Below are positions 46,526 to 58,225 of a DNA stretch of 64,000 bases, piece by piece. Numbering within the stretch: the stretch's first letter is position 1; each line of letters starts with the position of its first letter. Source of the DNA: Cordia subcordata. Lineage: Eukaryota > Streptophyta > Magnoliopsida > Boraginales > Cordiaceae. A program made the position numbers and the translations under genes. The stretch covers positions 15,350,001-15,414,000 of the forward strand of contig JAPTOF010000005.1 in assembly GCA_028554755.1 (NCBI GenBank), written 5' to 3'. The notes under the pieces were generated by a model. That model searched no databases and was not told the origin of the DNA. It was given only the letters and a program-made list of their open reading frames with translations.

Positions 46526-47514
46526 CGATTGTGATGGAATTCAAGATCGGGATAGGATTTAGGTATTGGGTTTGGGATTGTTTAAAGGGAGAGGTCCCTA
46601 CCCCTTTGCCACACCTAAATCCTGGTAAGAAAATTGATGATACACACATAAACACATTCATGTATATAGAAAACATATACTAGAATATCTAATATTTTTA
46701 ATGTGGTTCAGTTTTATGCATGTATCCATGATTTTCCTCTAGGATAAAATCTATCATCTCAATGATAATAGGTGGTATAGTTTTTCTATAGGTAAAACCC
46801 TAATTGAAAATCCTCACTCACATAGGACTTTGAATAGACAGAGTCTAAACCCTCTCCAAGAATTTTTTTTTTTTTAGAAACTTATGCAAAATTCTCTCTA
46901 ATTCTCTTAGGCCTCGACCGCATCTCCCATGGGGTGTCGCCCTTAAGGTATATTTTGTACAAGCTAGAAAACCCTTTGTTTATTGAATACTAGTCCTAAT
47001 TTCTCAAAGAGGGTGTTTAGGAGTGTTTATAAGCTGGTCAAACCTTCTCATAATACAAGCAAAAAAAAAAAAAATGAAATCAGAATGTTTGGCAACTTTT
47101 GCTTTTAAGCAGATAAAGTTGGTGAAGCAACCAAAAAAAAGCACCATCCCAATTTTTTTAGCAACTTATAAGCACCAAGAATTGACAAATACAATTACAT
47201 TTATACCTCTTTAAAGCACAAAATAACTACCCTAACTAACGAAAGATCCTTTTTAGTTATTTTAAAAAATTGTGTTGCTGATAAGTATATATTTACCAAA
47301 CATATAACAGGTTATAAGACATTTTATCCAAATACTTCTCTACTTATTTGATATTTGATAATAAGCAGAATTAGCAAAGGTTCATCACATATTTCAAAGA
47401 GAAGTGATGACATAATGTGATCAATTTGAAGTGGGCATACTTTAGATTGATAGATAGAATCATGGATTCAAAGGCCTTATAGGGTTGAGCATCATGATTG
47501 AAGGCATAGTTAAG
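46526..47514. other. Intergenic; partial Tourist-like MITE sequence
   Basis: GAGGGTGTTTAGGAGTG at about 47010 resembles a Tourist-like left end and is followed by MITE-like TTATAAGC/GCTTATAA words up to about 47180. No matching right end was fixed. No gene seen. Confidence 0.4.
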
Positions 47515-47546
47515 TCCCAATATTTGAGGCTTTATATTGTGCACCC

Positions 47547-47574
47547 GCAGGTGCACGTTATAACGTGCACCTGC
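47547..47574. repeat. 28-bp perfect palindrome
   Basis: The left arm GCAGGTGCACGTTA is followed directly by its exact reverse complement TAACGTGCACCTGC with no loop; the centre is between 47560 and 47561. Three further outward positions pair (two G-C and one A-T) after a single mismatch. A perfect palindrome this long is very unlikely by chance. Confidence 0.95.
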
Positions 47575-47929
47575 AGGTTGCATATTTCAAGCGCTGTATA
47601 AGCGCTTCATCTTTTTTTTTTTCCTACAATTCTCTCCACTCTCTTCTCTATCGTAACATCTTCAATTCAAATCCAAATCAAAATCATGGATTGAATCTAA
47701 TAAAATAATGGAAGCAACAACATCCAAAAGATTTGCAAAAATCGAATCGAAAGCAACAACATCCTAAGGATTTAAAAACATCAAATTCAAAGCAACAACA
47801 TGCAAAGAAATCAAAGCAAAACTAGAACTGAATTTATGTATATGCTTATGTATTTCTACTGATATGTTAAATGCAAATGCAACCAATTTCAATTATAAAC
47901 AGATATTTTGATGAATAATATACTATTGA

Positions 47930-48345
47930 ATAAACAATAATAGTCTACAGAACAAACACTTAAAAAACACTGAACAAACAATAACATATTATTACTATTA
48001 AATAAATAATAATAGCCTACAAATAATTATAGAATACTGAACAAATAATAACATGTTATAGGACAAACAATTATAAAGCACTGATCAAATAATAATAGAT
48101 TATAGACTACTGAACAAATAGTTATAGAGTATTGAATAAATAATAATAGATTACAGATTACTGAACAAACAAATATAGAACGCTAAACAAATAATAATTG
48201 TCTACTGAATAAACAATTATGGAATACAGAATAAATAATAATAGGTTACTGAACAAACAGTTATAGAACACTGAACAGGCAATAATAGGTTATAGAACAA
48301 ACAATTATAGAAAACTGAACAAACAATAATAGATTATTGAATAAA
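47930..48345. repeat. Degenerate ~50-bp tandem repeat
   Basis: A unit near AATAATAATAGATTATAGAC then TACTGAACAAACAATTATAG and AACACTGAACAA recurs about eight times with substitutions and small indels, inside the candidate MULE-like element. Stops occur in all frames. Confidence 0.75.
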
Positions 48346-48771
48346 TACCAATCCTTCAAATATATATGTATACAACCATCAGAACCAATTGTTACGAAGA
48401 TGCAACCTGTCAATCAATTGTATTCACCACCATTTCTTGATATCAATCCAATCAATTGTTAATAATATGAAACCATCAACTTATTAATAATATAAAAAAA
48501 GTAATGTTAACATAAATCAATTGTCAAAACAAAGAAAGAGAGAAAATAGAAAAGAGAGAAAGAGAGAAAAGAGACGTACAGAGAGAGAAAATAGAGACGT
48601 ATATAGTGATGTATAGAGAGATAATACAGAGACTGAGATTTAAGTAAAGAAGTGACTCTTCATTTTTTTTTAATATGTATATATAGGCATGTGTGTTAAT
48701 ATGTCTGAAGGATTACATAGATGAAAGTGCACTTTATTGAAGATGCACGTTATATAATTTACTCCCAATAT

Positions 48772-51700
48772 GTTGTTCAAAGGCCCAAAGGAAGCTCCAA
48801 GGTTTGAATTGAGTTAGTTGGCAAAGGTATGAGTAGTTACCAAGACCACCAATTAATGGAAAATGAATAAAAATAGGTGCAAACAGTTATCAGTTGTTAT
48901 TGGATTTTAGCTACTACATTTTTTTTTTTTAAAAAAAGGCAAGCCTAGAAAAATGATTTGATGATTAGACAACTTAATAGCTCATTAATTCCTTGTCCTT
49001 ATCATAACATAACTTAACATAGCCTAGACTAAACAAGATTATTAGTGTAACTTGTTGAAGATTTCCTAGAACTTTCCTAACGTAACATTACTTTTGCCCA
49101 GCATTAGCATAGTTCAAAAAAGTAGTCATAGCTATAGCAGATTAAGCTTGTATCCCCTATACGATGGATATAATAATGACAATTCTTTTTTCTTTTTGGA
49201 TGTGTTATTTTCGAATCACTTTTTCACAATCATAACAATTCAATTTGTGAAAAAGGAAAGAGCACAAGGTTTAACATGCACACGACCTTTCTAGGGATTT
49301 GATACTTGTCTAAGGTCAATCCTTGGTGATTCGAGGCCTTTCTTAATAAAATCAGGGCCTAAAATAGGAACTAGCTAAGGCAGCTACATAAAATTAGCCT
49401 GTAAGAAGAAATCCTCATTGCATTTGTTTCTAATCCATAAAAGTAAAAGAAAATAAAAAAAATATTGGATAAAAATATAAGTTGTGATTTGTTTGGTTAA
49501 AATTACTATTCAAAATGTTATTTATGATGTTATTTATTTTGATTTTAATACTTTAGTTTTTTTTTTTGTTTTAAAAATTATTTGTATAGGTTTTTAGTTT
49601 TTTAGTTTTTAATTTTTTAAATTTTGTAACTTTTAATTTTATTTAAATAACATGTTTAATCTTTAATCATAAATGGATATGTTGTAATTATTATAATTAA
49701 TAAGGGGTATATAGCTATCGTTTGTCAAATACAATTTGAAAAAAAAAAAAGAAAACAACATAATTGATACTTTTTCTAAAACTCTATTTTAGGCTACTCA
49801 AAATTCTAGTTTTATCCATATCCAAACATCTTATGCACCTGTAACTTGTTTCTTTACGCTTGCGCTGAAACAAAATCCATAACAAATAACTAACAAAATT
49901 AGACATTAGAAGGAATTATTTATACTCCACCCTGTAATATCATGACCAAAGAATTAAAAAGAAATGGGCCCCAAATGGGAAAAGTGTGTTTGTATGATCA
50001 AATAAGATTCTTGGGAAACTTAGCAGAAAAGGATACTTGAGAAATAAGTTACCAAGAGGTACAATATGCAGAAGGCCAGGCAAAGCGCAAAAGCACAAAA
50101 ACATTTTGTAAAAGATAAAGAACATTAACCTTTTAGTACCATGCATCATGGCAAAGATGGCTTGAAGAGGGGCCACTATTTTGAGAATAATTCACTTTTT
50201 ATCTCCATCTAACTTTTTAGTTAAGAAATAATTGACTTTCAATAAAAATCCTAGTCCCCAAGTAAATAAAGTAAATGTATTTCTCTCTTTTTTGGATCAA
50301 GATGATTCAGGTTTTATCCTAAAACTAACTGATGCTATATAATTATAAAAAAAAAAAAAGTGTTCTAAAACTAATTGGTATTAGGTAGTTATAGAAAAAG
50401 TGACCAATTGGCGCTAAAAAATTATTAAGATAATTAAGGTTCCATTTTAAAATCAATTGCATGAGGTGAAGTAGTTCAAGATCATGAATATTTTGATATT
50501 ATGTTAAGATAATTGAAGTTTTATTTTAAAATTAATTGATATTAAGTGGAATAGTTTAAAATTTTATAAGATGGTCTTGCATGTATTGACTTTTGATGAG
50601 AAAAGTATTTTCTAACAAAAAGATATATACGTACACAATTTGTATATGAGAATGAAATGATGTGTGGAGCAGACTAACTTGCAAACATTAGGTGAACCAA
50701 ATCGAAGGTATTTTCCATGAAATGAAGGCTTGGTGAGTCATGACAATCTCCTAATCACATGCGTTTTGGACACGTCAAAAGTCGTAAACCTAAAACCCAT
50801 AGTTATAGTTATTGCGTGGGTGTGGGGCGGGCCCCTTAGTTTGGTGTAACCGATGTTGATTTTATCTCTTTCCACTACTGACAAACACTGACATCACAAT
50901 CTGACAACCCAAACGACGAGAATCGTAGAACCTTCGCATATGGTGATCATCGTAATACTATGAAATTCAGGAAACAATTGGCACCATCGCACACGTATTA
51001 CATAATTAAAATTCAGAAAAACAATTGGCCCTGTTGTCTCAACCACTGAATGCAACCTCGAAAAAGGCCGCGCCATTAGACAAAACGCAGCTTGTTTAGC
51101 GGGTCGATAAATGTGGACGGTGGCATGAATGGGACTTTAAGAATATTGATAATGATGTCCACCACATAATTATTCAATTGGTTAATTTTTTTTTAAAAGA
51201 AAACCCTTAAAGTACGTCAAGATTTAAGTATACTTTTTTTATTATTGGAAGCTCTATCCTTGGTTCATTTGTCGCTTCATGTCTCATTAGAAATAAAATC
51301 TTACACGGAAAAGTTTATCATTCGATGATAGAATTCGGTCAACTTAACTCTTTTTATCATTGAAAAGGAGAACAAGGTAATTCTAAAGAAAAGATTCGAA
51401 ATTTGAGAGTGATCTATTTGTACGGTTACCATCTTGTAAGTAAGATTCAATAATCTTGAGGTATTAATAAAATATAATAAGTTAATATGATACGATTGTG
51501 AATTTCTATTCACAAATTAGAATACGATAAAGAGTATGCTTTGTTTCTTAAATGGCATACGAATATTTCTCTGCAGCCAATTTGTTTCTTTTCTCGATTC
51601 ATCATTTATTTAGCCATGATGGGCAAAAATAGTTGCACCATCACCTAAAGGATGGTCAGTTATGTCTAGAAGAAAAATGTATAATAGATAAAAAAGAGAA

Positions 51701-52690
51701 AAGAAAGGATAAAGAAGGTTTGGGAATAACTTAGAAACTATTCTCTTTAGAAAATCATTTTTGGATTCAAACTCTTGAAGGCAAGGAATCGGATTGGAGG
51801 TGAAGATTGTAAAAAAATAAAAAATAACATAAAATAATGAACGCATAAAAGGAACATTTTCCTGGTAATGACCAGAAAATGTATAATTTATTAGCAACAA
51901 CCACACAATTGGACGTTGCTTAGGCACCAACCAATTGTGGTGGGGACCCAAAACCAAAAGCATAACTTTTTAATTAAGACGCAAGTGGAAATACAACCTG
52001 GTCGATGACACTCAACTTTCATATATATACTTATTGTTGATCAATTGACCACTAAATTAACCAAAAAAAAAAGAAGAAAAGAAAAAAATTGACTACTTAA
52101 AGTTTGCTTTCCACATAAATTATAAGAGATCAATTATCCCTGAATATGAAATTATAAGCCATTGTAATTTGTACGGGTTACTTGACAATGATTAATAATT
52201 TATCATAATTATTAAATAATTTCTTGTTATTGAATTTTTCTTGTATTCAGAGAACTGTGATATATTTGATCTAGAGAAAAAATGTGTGAATAATCTAACA
52301 AGAAATGGAGAAAAAAAGGAAAAAAGAAGAAAAAGAAGAAAACAATCATTCATATTTCTCCCATTAATGTATTTTTTTCTTCCTCTTTTTGTATAAGCAT
52401 CTCCTCCATCGCTTATAATAAAAGAAAAATACGAGAACATGGAATAAGAAAATTAGCAAATGAACAAAATTATTAATATTTTTTGAATAGAGAATATCAT
52501 GATTATACACTTGTAATATGAAAAATTAAGATTATCTTATTGAAGTAACTATTACCAACCTAAAGATTAAACTTGTCCCCTCATAATCAACTACTCCTCG
52601 CTTAAATTGCATCTGAACTTCTTCTTAATCTCCATAATATATCTCTGTTTCCTTCCTCGAGATTTATTTGAATTCAACATGAAAACTTCA
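48772..52690. other. Intergenic, no recognisable gene
   Basis: AT-rich. Several short frames (49094-49294, 49940-50176, 51610-51963, 52192-52440) give low-complexity, unfamiliar peptides with no splice partners. No complete transposon found. The last ~100 bases should be 3' UTR of the proline-rich gene. Confidence 0.5.
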
Positions 52691-53104
52691 TCATAAAGCT
52701 TGCACAACCAAGAACAAACTTGATATCAAAAGTGGGAATCCAACTGTAAGGCCTTGATCAGCACCAGAATAGTATGAGTCAACAGGGTATAAATTCCCTG
52801 GAGGACCAGTGACATATATGTACTGTGAAGGTGGGGTAAGACCGGTAGGATTGCCGGAACCGCCGTAAGGGGGTGGAGGACAGTTGTTGCTAGGCGGCGG
52901 CTTGGGTTTCGGCGGCGGCGGTGACGGTGGAGGTGGCGGTGGTGGCGCTTGATTGCATGGATTATTGCATGGACAGCCACCGCACTTGTTGTCCAAATCA
53001 GGTGGGGGGGTGGTGGTGGTATCGTCTAGCTTTCTTGAATTCAATCCATTTGTTTGAACCGCAGCAAAAGCAACAATCACAAGAAAAATTGTGAGCCTCA
53101 ACAT
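52691..53104 (-). CDS. Secreted extensin-like proline-rich protein, probably GPI-anchored
   Basis: A single-exon frame of 137 residues. Residues 1-20 (MLRLTIFLVIVAFAAVQTNG) are a signal peptide. A Cys-rich stretch follows (CGGCPCNNPC, 41-50), then a proline run including the extensin motif SPPPP (61-65) and PKPKPPP, one further Cys (75), a Gly/Tyr region, and a hydrophobic C-terminus (VGFPLLISSLFLVVQAL) like a GPI signal. The product is expected at the cell surface or in the wall; SPPPP is a known site of hydroxylation and arabinosylation in extensins. It shares architecture and strand with the gene at 39206-39616, so the two are probably distant paralogues or members of one broad family. The exact function is unknown. 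Confidence 0.85.
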   Translation of the reverse strand: MLRLTIFLVIVAFAAVQTNGLNSRKLDDTTTTPPPDLDNKCGGCPCNNPCNQAPPPPPPPSPPPPKPKPPPSNNCPPPPYGGSGNPTGLTPPSQYIYVTGPPGNLYPVDSYYSGADQGLTVGFPLLISSLFLVVQAL

Positions 53105-53302
53105 CTTTGAGGCTTTGAAAAAGATTGCTTTCTTTGATGGATGACTATGAGTGTGTGTTTTTGTGTGTGTATGTGTGTGTTGTATGTTAGGTAATGGTGA
53201 GTTTTAAAGGTGGTCAAGAAGGTGAATGGAAAATGTTGGAGAAAGCGGTTTGGTTACGCTTCTAGGTGTGCATGAAAGTGGCAAAAGACATTTCCTCGTT
53301 GG

Positions 53303-53312
53303 TTATATAAAC
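53303..53312 (-). promoter_or_regulatory. TATA box candidate for the extensin-like gene
   Basis: The minus strand reads GTTTATATAACC about 200 bp upstream of the ATG at 53104. The leader between them would contain a CA-rich tract (about 53130-53180 on the minus strand). No transcript start can be confirmed. Confidence 0.45.
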
Positions 53313-53429
53313 CATAACCAAAGCCAAAAACCATGTTTCTTTTTCACGTCAAGCCGGCCATGAGATCCGAGAATAGCACTTTTGGGATAGAAAAAAAGTT
53401 GGATTCCCTATAATTTATCTCGCTATCAG

Positions 53430-53690
53430 AAAAGAAAAGAGGGTTTTAGTGATCGGTCACTAATAGTTACTAATTAGAGACGAAAATAAATATAAAAAAA
53501 TAGATAATCTTTAGTGTTATTCAAATTTGATTGATTAGTGACTAATGATTTGGTCACAAATTACTCACTAAACTCTAACGGAATTTATTCCAGTTATAAT
53601 TCCGTTACAAAAATTGCATGAGTAAACTAATTTCGGTCATACAAAGCAGTCACTAATTTTGGCTACATCAAGTTTTGTGTTTTAAAACGC
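53430..53690. repeat. GTCACTAA-rich dispersed repeat
   Basis: Contains GGTCACTAATAGTTACTAAT, GATTAGTGACTAATG, GGTCACAAATTACTCACTAA and CAGTCACTAATTTTGGCTAC in both orientations. It resembles 8040-9045 and 23774-24083 and is probably a decayed non-autonomous DNA element. Its ends could not be defined. Confidence 0.45.
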
Positions 53691-56000
53691 TTTCACATTT
53701 TTTTTAAAATTTTTTTTCTATATTTTAAAAATAGTTTATCTTAAGTCGTCGTCTACTGTTTTTTATGATGCACCGTCATTAGTTGTATGGTCGTCTTTAT
53801 AGTTGTTAAGTTGAATGGCGTGACATGAGGTGTCGCTCCTATGTTTAGTGTTGGCTTAATCTAGAAGTCATCCATCGATTAATTTCATTTTCATGCATGT
53901 GGATGGTCCACATTTGTGGGCCCACCATTTAAGCCATGTCTTAAGCTTGTCTAAGCACTATACCTAATATTGCATGCATATATACATCAATTATTGTACC
54001 CTTGTCCATATACAATCCATATGCAGAATAAATTATTTGCATAAAATAATCGGGTATAATATATAATTCTTGTTTGGACACCCTTTAGAAACAATCAAGA
54101 ATATGCAAAGTACCTTTTTCTCTCTATATGATTGAGAATGCTGACGTTCAACTCTGTGGATTAGAAGTCAAGTATGTCCCATGTGGAGCCTTTCTCTTGT
54201 ACTATTGCAATATTTATATATATTGTATATATATGATCTAGTGACTTATTGTGATTAACTCTCTCATATTCATTTTTAGACTAATTTTCCTACCTCATAT
54301 AATGCATCCTTGACAAATTTCAAAATATGTGTTAGTGCATACTACTACACTGATATTTGATGGGATAAAATGCATGTTGCTTTCTTTCTTTACACAGAGT
54401 CTTTTTGGTGGTTATCATTGATATGAGCACCCATCATTTATATGTTCCATTTTAATGGTCATTTTTTTTAAACCCCACTCTCATGAGATTTGAAAAAATA
54501 GTCTCAATCACTTGAGTCACCTTATAATCCGGTTGCATTTTAATGATAATACTTTCTCTTCTTCTTCTTCTTCTTCTTTCTTTAATTTTTCTTTTTAGGG
54601 TCATACTTATTGATTTAACCAAACAAAAAAAAAAGGAAAAAAGAGAAAAAATGATAATGCGTGTATATTGCCCATATATATGCTTCGTTCAGGCATCCAT
54701 CATATCACATGTATTCACATGTTTCAGCGTTGCTTAAATTAGTGAAATGTCAAAATCCAATTCATGAAGAGGCCAATTTTGTTTCAACTCAGAATTCATA
54801 CAATCGGAAAAAAATTAACCTCTCGACTCTCGTCACATGGCTGATGACTGTTAGTCATCGATGAAGAGATTCAATGGATCCGCATTCTATTTTATCATTA
54901 CCATATCGACTTTTTTTAAAAAAAAAAAAAAAAAGAAAAGAATTTGTGGATTGGATCACTTGCAAACAGTTGAAGCTTTTATATAATAATTCACTAATTA
55001 TTTTTGGAATCATTTTTTCTAGGCTGTATGGATGGATCCTCAATCATTAGCTACTGGGGGAGGTGTAATCCCACTTATCCTACATTAATGCTTTAAAAAT
55101 TATTTAAATTATTTTAATAATCCTTTCTTTCAAAAATTCTGTAGCCTCATAGCTTTTTACAAGTTTAGTTGTTAAAATAAAACTATCTTTCACTACTAAA
55201 ATATTCTAAAATCCATTTTGAAAGCAAGTGTTCGAAAGTTAATGTTAAGATTATTATATTCCCGTTTTTATGAACTAGAATCGTATAACATCGTTAGCTC
55301 TATTATATTGATACAAAAGAAAAATATTAACAATTATATATGTACATATACGTTCATCAATATAGTAAAATCTTCTTATCCATCCATGAATTTAGGTTTT
55401 TATTAAATCATGTTAATTCTGTATTAATTAATTTTTTTCGTTTGTTTTTAGTTTTAACACCCGAATTTCTAATATATGTGCCAAACATCTACTTAACGTA
55501 TGGAAATTAAAGAGGACTGAAATAAAATTTCAGGGCTTCCACACCATCACTTGAAAGAGACACCTACCCGAGCTCTGTCAAAATCTTATCTCATTCAAGA
55601 ACTAGCTAGATGAAATAAGAGATAAGCTTCTTGAACGCTCCTTGTGATCTCTTTACAGATGTCGTGTCTCAAGTTCCCTGCTGGCCATTTGCAAATTATG
55701 TGCTGCCAACTACTCGATATGCTTGTTTTGACCCAAAAAAAAAAAAAAAACTGTAATATGCTTGTTATTCACTTGGCATTTGGTTTCAATGTGCATACAA
55801 TTCCACTTTTAACTTATTATAGATTTTACTTGAATCATGACAATTATTGAGACATAAGTGAATAAAATTATAATTGAACAATGCTTTATATTAATTCTTT
55901 TATTTATTCTTTTATAGTAAAATATCAATACTTTTACATATGTAGAACAAACTTTACTATACAAAAAAGAGTAAACAACTATATATAATAATTTTCGGCA
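53691..56000. other. Intergenic, no recognisable gene
   Basis: AT-rich, with a CTT microsatellite at 54556-54578. The short frames here are unfamiliar. No gene or bounded transposon seen. Confidence 0.5.
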
Positions 56001-56095
56001 AAATAATAGCTCAAATGGTTAAGATTATCTCTCACAGGGATAAGGTCCTGAGTTCAAATTCCTAAAAATGAGGAATTTAAAAAAATAATAAATAA
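56001..56095 (+). mobile_element. tRNA-derived SINE-like segment
   Basis: Box-A-like TAGCTCAAATGG (56007-56018) is followed by box-B-like GGTCCTGAGTTCAAATTCC (56044-56062) and then an A-rich run. The spacing and words fit a Pol III internal promoter of a plant SINE. No target duplication was established. Confidence 0.5.
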
Positions 56096-56200
56096 ATAAT
56101 CGCCATCAGAATTCAAAAACAATACTTTCATATTAAGAAAGAAAAGCAACATAATATATATATTACACGAATGCATATGAGACTCACATCTTACGCTCCC

Positions 56201-56725
56201 AATATACAAAATTAAGATTCTCTCATATCAGGACTTCTTTCGCATTGATATGAGGTAAATACTGACCATTCATAAGTGTGTAAAAACATTACAGCCGTTC
56301 ACATTAAATTTTTTCTTAAAAAAAATTTCTCTCTCATTACCCACTTTTTTAGAGATTTGTTTCAGATGAATAATTGATATAATTTTAACTAACACATGAA
56401 TAATTAAGATAATACTCTCATATTAATATATAAAAAATATTGACATGATATAATCCTGATTTGATATACAGGATTAAGATTCTCTCATATGAGGACTTCT
56501 TTCATATTGATATGAGATAAATGCTGACCATTTATGACTGTGTAAAAATATTTCAGCCATTCATATTAAATTTTTAAAATATTTTTTTCTCTCTTATTAC
56601 CCACTTTTTTTGAGATTTGTTTTAGAAGAATAATTGATATAATTTTAACCAACACATGAATAATTTAGATAATACTCTCATATCAATATACAAAAAGTAT
56701 TGATATGATATAATCCTGATTAATA
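56201..56725. repeat. Tandem duplication of a ~260-bp unit
   Basis: The second copy (about 56462-56725) repeats the first (about 56201-56461) in order: ATTAAGATTCTCTCATAT, TGACCATT, CATTAAATTTTT, TTACCCACTTTTTT, ATAATTGATATAATTTTAAC and TATAATCCTGATT. Identity is high by eye. CAGGATT and AATCCTG at the ends of the second unit are inverted, hinting at a MITE that was duplicated. Confidence 0.75.
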
Positions 56726-57965
56726 CATGAGAACTAGACTGGTAGCATTAACTATTGTCCTTTTAAGACTGCTTTACATTGGTTGTCAAAATTGCTGAGG
56801 GTGGTTGAACTTGGACTTGAAGGAAACGGAAAGGGACACGAGTAGTACTAGTAAATCAAAATTCGGACACGTCGAGGTGTGAAGGGGAAGAAATTTGTAG
56901 GAAAAAACGAAACTTCGTACGCATCTTCCACTTTATTCTTTTCTTGTTCATTTCAAACGCTAGTCAACCTCCCATTGGCCATTGCTCCCATATTGGAGAA
57001 AGCATCCGACTCTTGGAACAAATAATTGTGCTGTAGGAATGCTTAGTGTGTTGAGTCGAAGTTAATAAAATTGAAACAATAACAAAAAGAAAAAAAGAGA
57101 TATTAAACTGAAGAAGAGAAATTCATGTGTTTACGGTTAAAAAAAAAAAGTGCAGTACTTAATATTCCGATACTTAATCATCAACAAAAAGAGAGCGATA
57201 TGAGTTTATGGTTAAAAATTTAGAGAAAGAGAGAGAAAGAATACTAAAATTGTCATGAAGTATTCCGCCACTCAAATCAATGATTTTTTTCTTTTTCTTT
57301 TTTTTTTTTTTGGTCAACTCAAATCAGTGATTAAAAGAGGCCGATAGGTGTGTGTGGCAAGAAAATTTAAAACATGTAATCTCGCCAGAGTTTCGGATGG
57401 CCAGGTTGGATGCGGAGCTTTAAAAGAGTAGTGTAATTAAACAAGAGTGCACGTAGAAAAAATGGGTGTGAACATCTATTAAATTAAGATAAACTAATTG
57501 AATAATGACTAGTTGTGACTAAAAATTACATTCTTTTACCATAAAATCGAACGATAGAATTTTCTACAAATTAACTTGTATCTTTTAACTAGATCGATAA
57601 TTTCACTTTTGAGACAATCCATTTGTTAGCAATAATAAACTACAATTCTAATCTTCTTACACAAAAATACATATAGACTGTACAAATGAGGAAAAGGAGA
57701 AGAAACTAAAACTCTCACGCATGTGACTTGATTCGAAAAAAGAAAATAAACAAGAAAAAGGCCTTTTGACTCTTCTCGTAATTGATTTTTTTTCTAACAA
57801 AAGCCCAAAAGCTATTCTGAAATACTTACATGTCTATAAAAAGATCAAAGTACTATAACAATATCTCCTATCTACAGTCTCATACCCATAGCCCATACCC
57901 ACACCACATTTATGCATAGGTATCCTTCATGGGCCATGTGGTAACCACCAATTGTACTAGACTAT

Positions 57966-58225
57966 TAGTGTGTTTGGAATGATCTTATTTTAAGATACTT
58001 ATTTTATTAAAATTTAAAAATATTATATAAAATTTAAGATATCTTATCACATGTACCATATATTATATAGTTACAAAAAATAAGATAAGATTGATTACTT
58101 ATTTTTTATAAGATAAAAAGTATAATTTATTTTAAAAATTTTAAAAGATCCATGATAAGATATCTTAAATCTTATAAGATTTTTCTCTATTTTAATAGGA
58201 TAAGTGTATTAAAATAAGACTATAA
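57966..58225. mobile_element. MITE-like inverted-repeat element
   Basis: The left arm (TGTGTTTGGAATGATCTTAT then TTTAAGATACTTATTTTATT) and the reverse-complemented right arm (ATTTGTTATAGTCTTATTTT then AATACACTTATCCTATTAAA) match imperfectly over about 45 bp. The interior repeats AAGATATCTTA-type words. No target duplication was confirmed. Confidence 0.45.

Larger units (their letters stand above)
47515..48771. mobile_element. Candidate MULE-like element with 9-bp target duplication
   Basis: TCCCAATAT occurs at 47515-47523 and 48763-48771, flanking 1,239 bp. The left part contains a 28-bp perfect palindrome and a second small hairpin (AGCGCTGTATAAGCGCT). The reverse-complemented right end reads TTATATAACGTGCAT, similar to the palindrome's GTTATAACGTGCAC arm. 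The interior holds a degenerate tandem repeat and a GA-rich tract (about 48535-48640), with no transposase. The nine-base duplication suggests Mutator-like transposition, but terminal inverted repeats are weak. Confidence 0.4.

Noticed and set aside
52726..52980. His/Arg-rich 84-codon minus-strand frame
   Set aside because: An alternative frame of the proline-codon run in the extensin-like gene.
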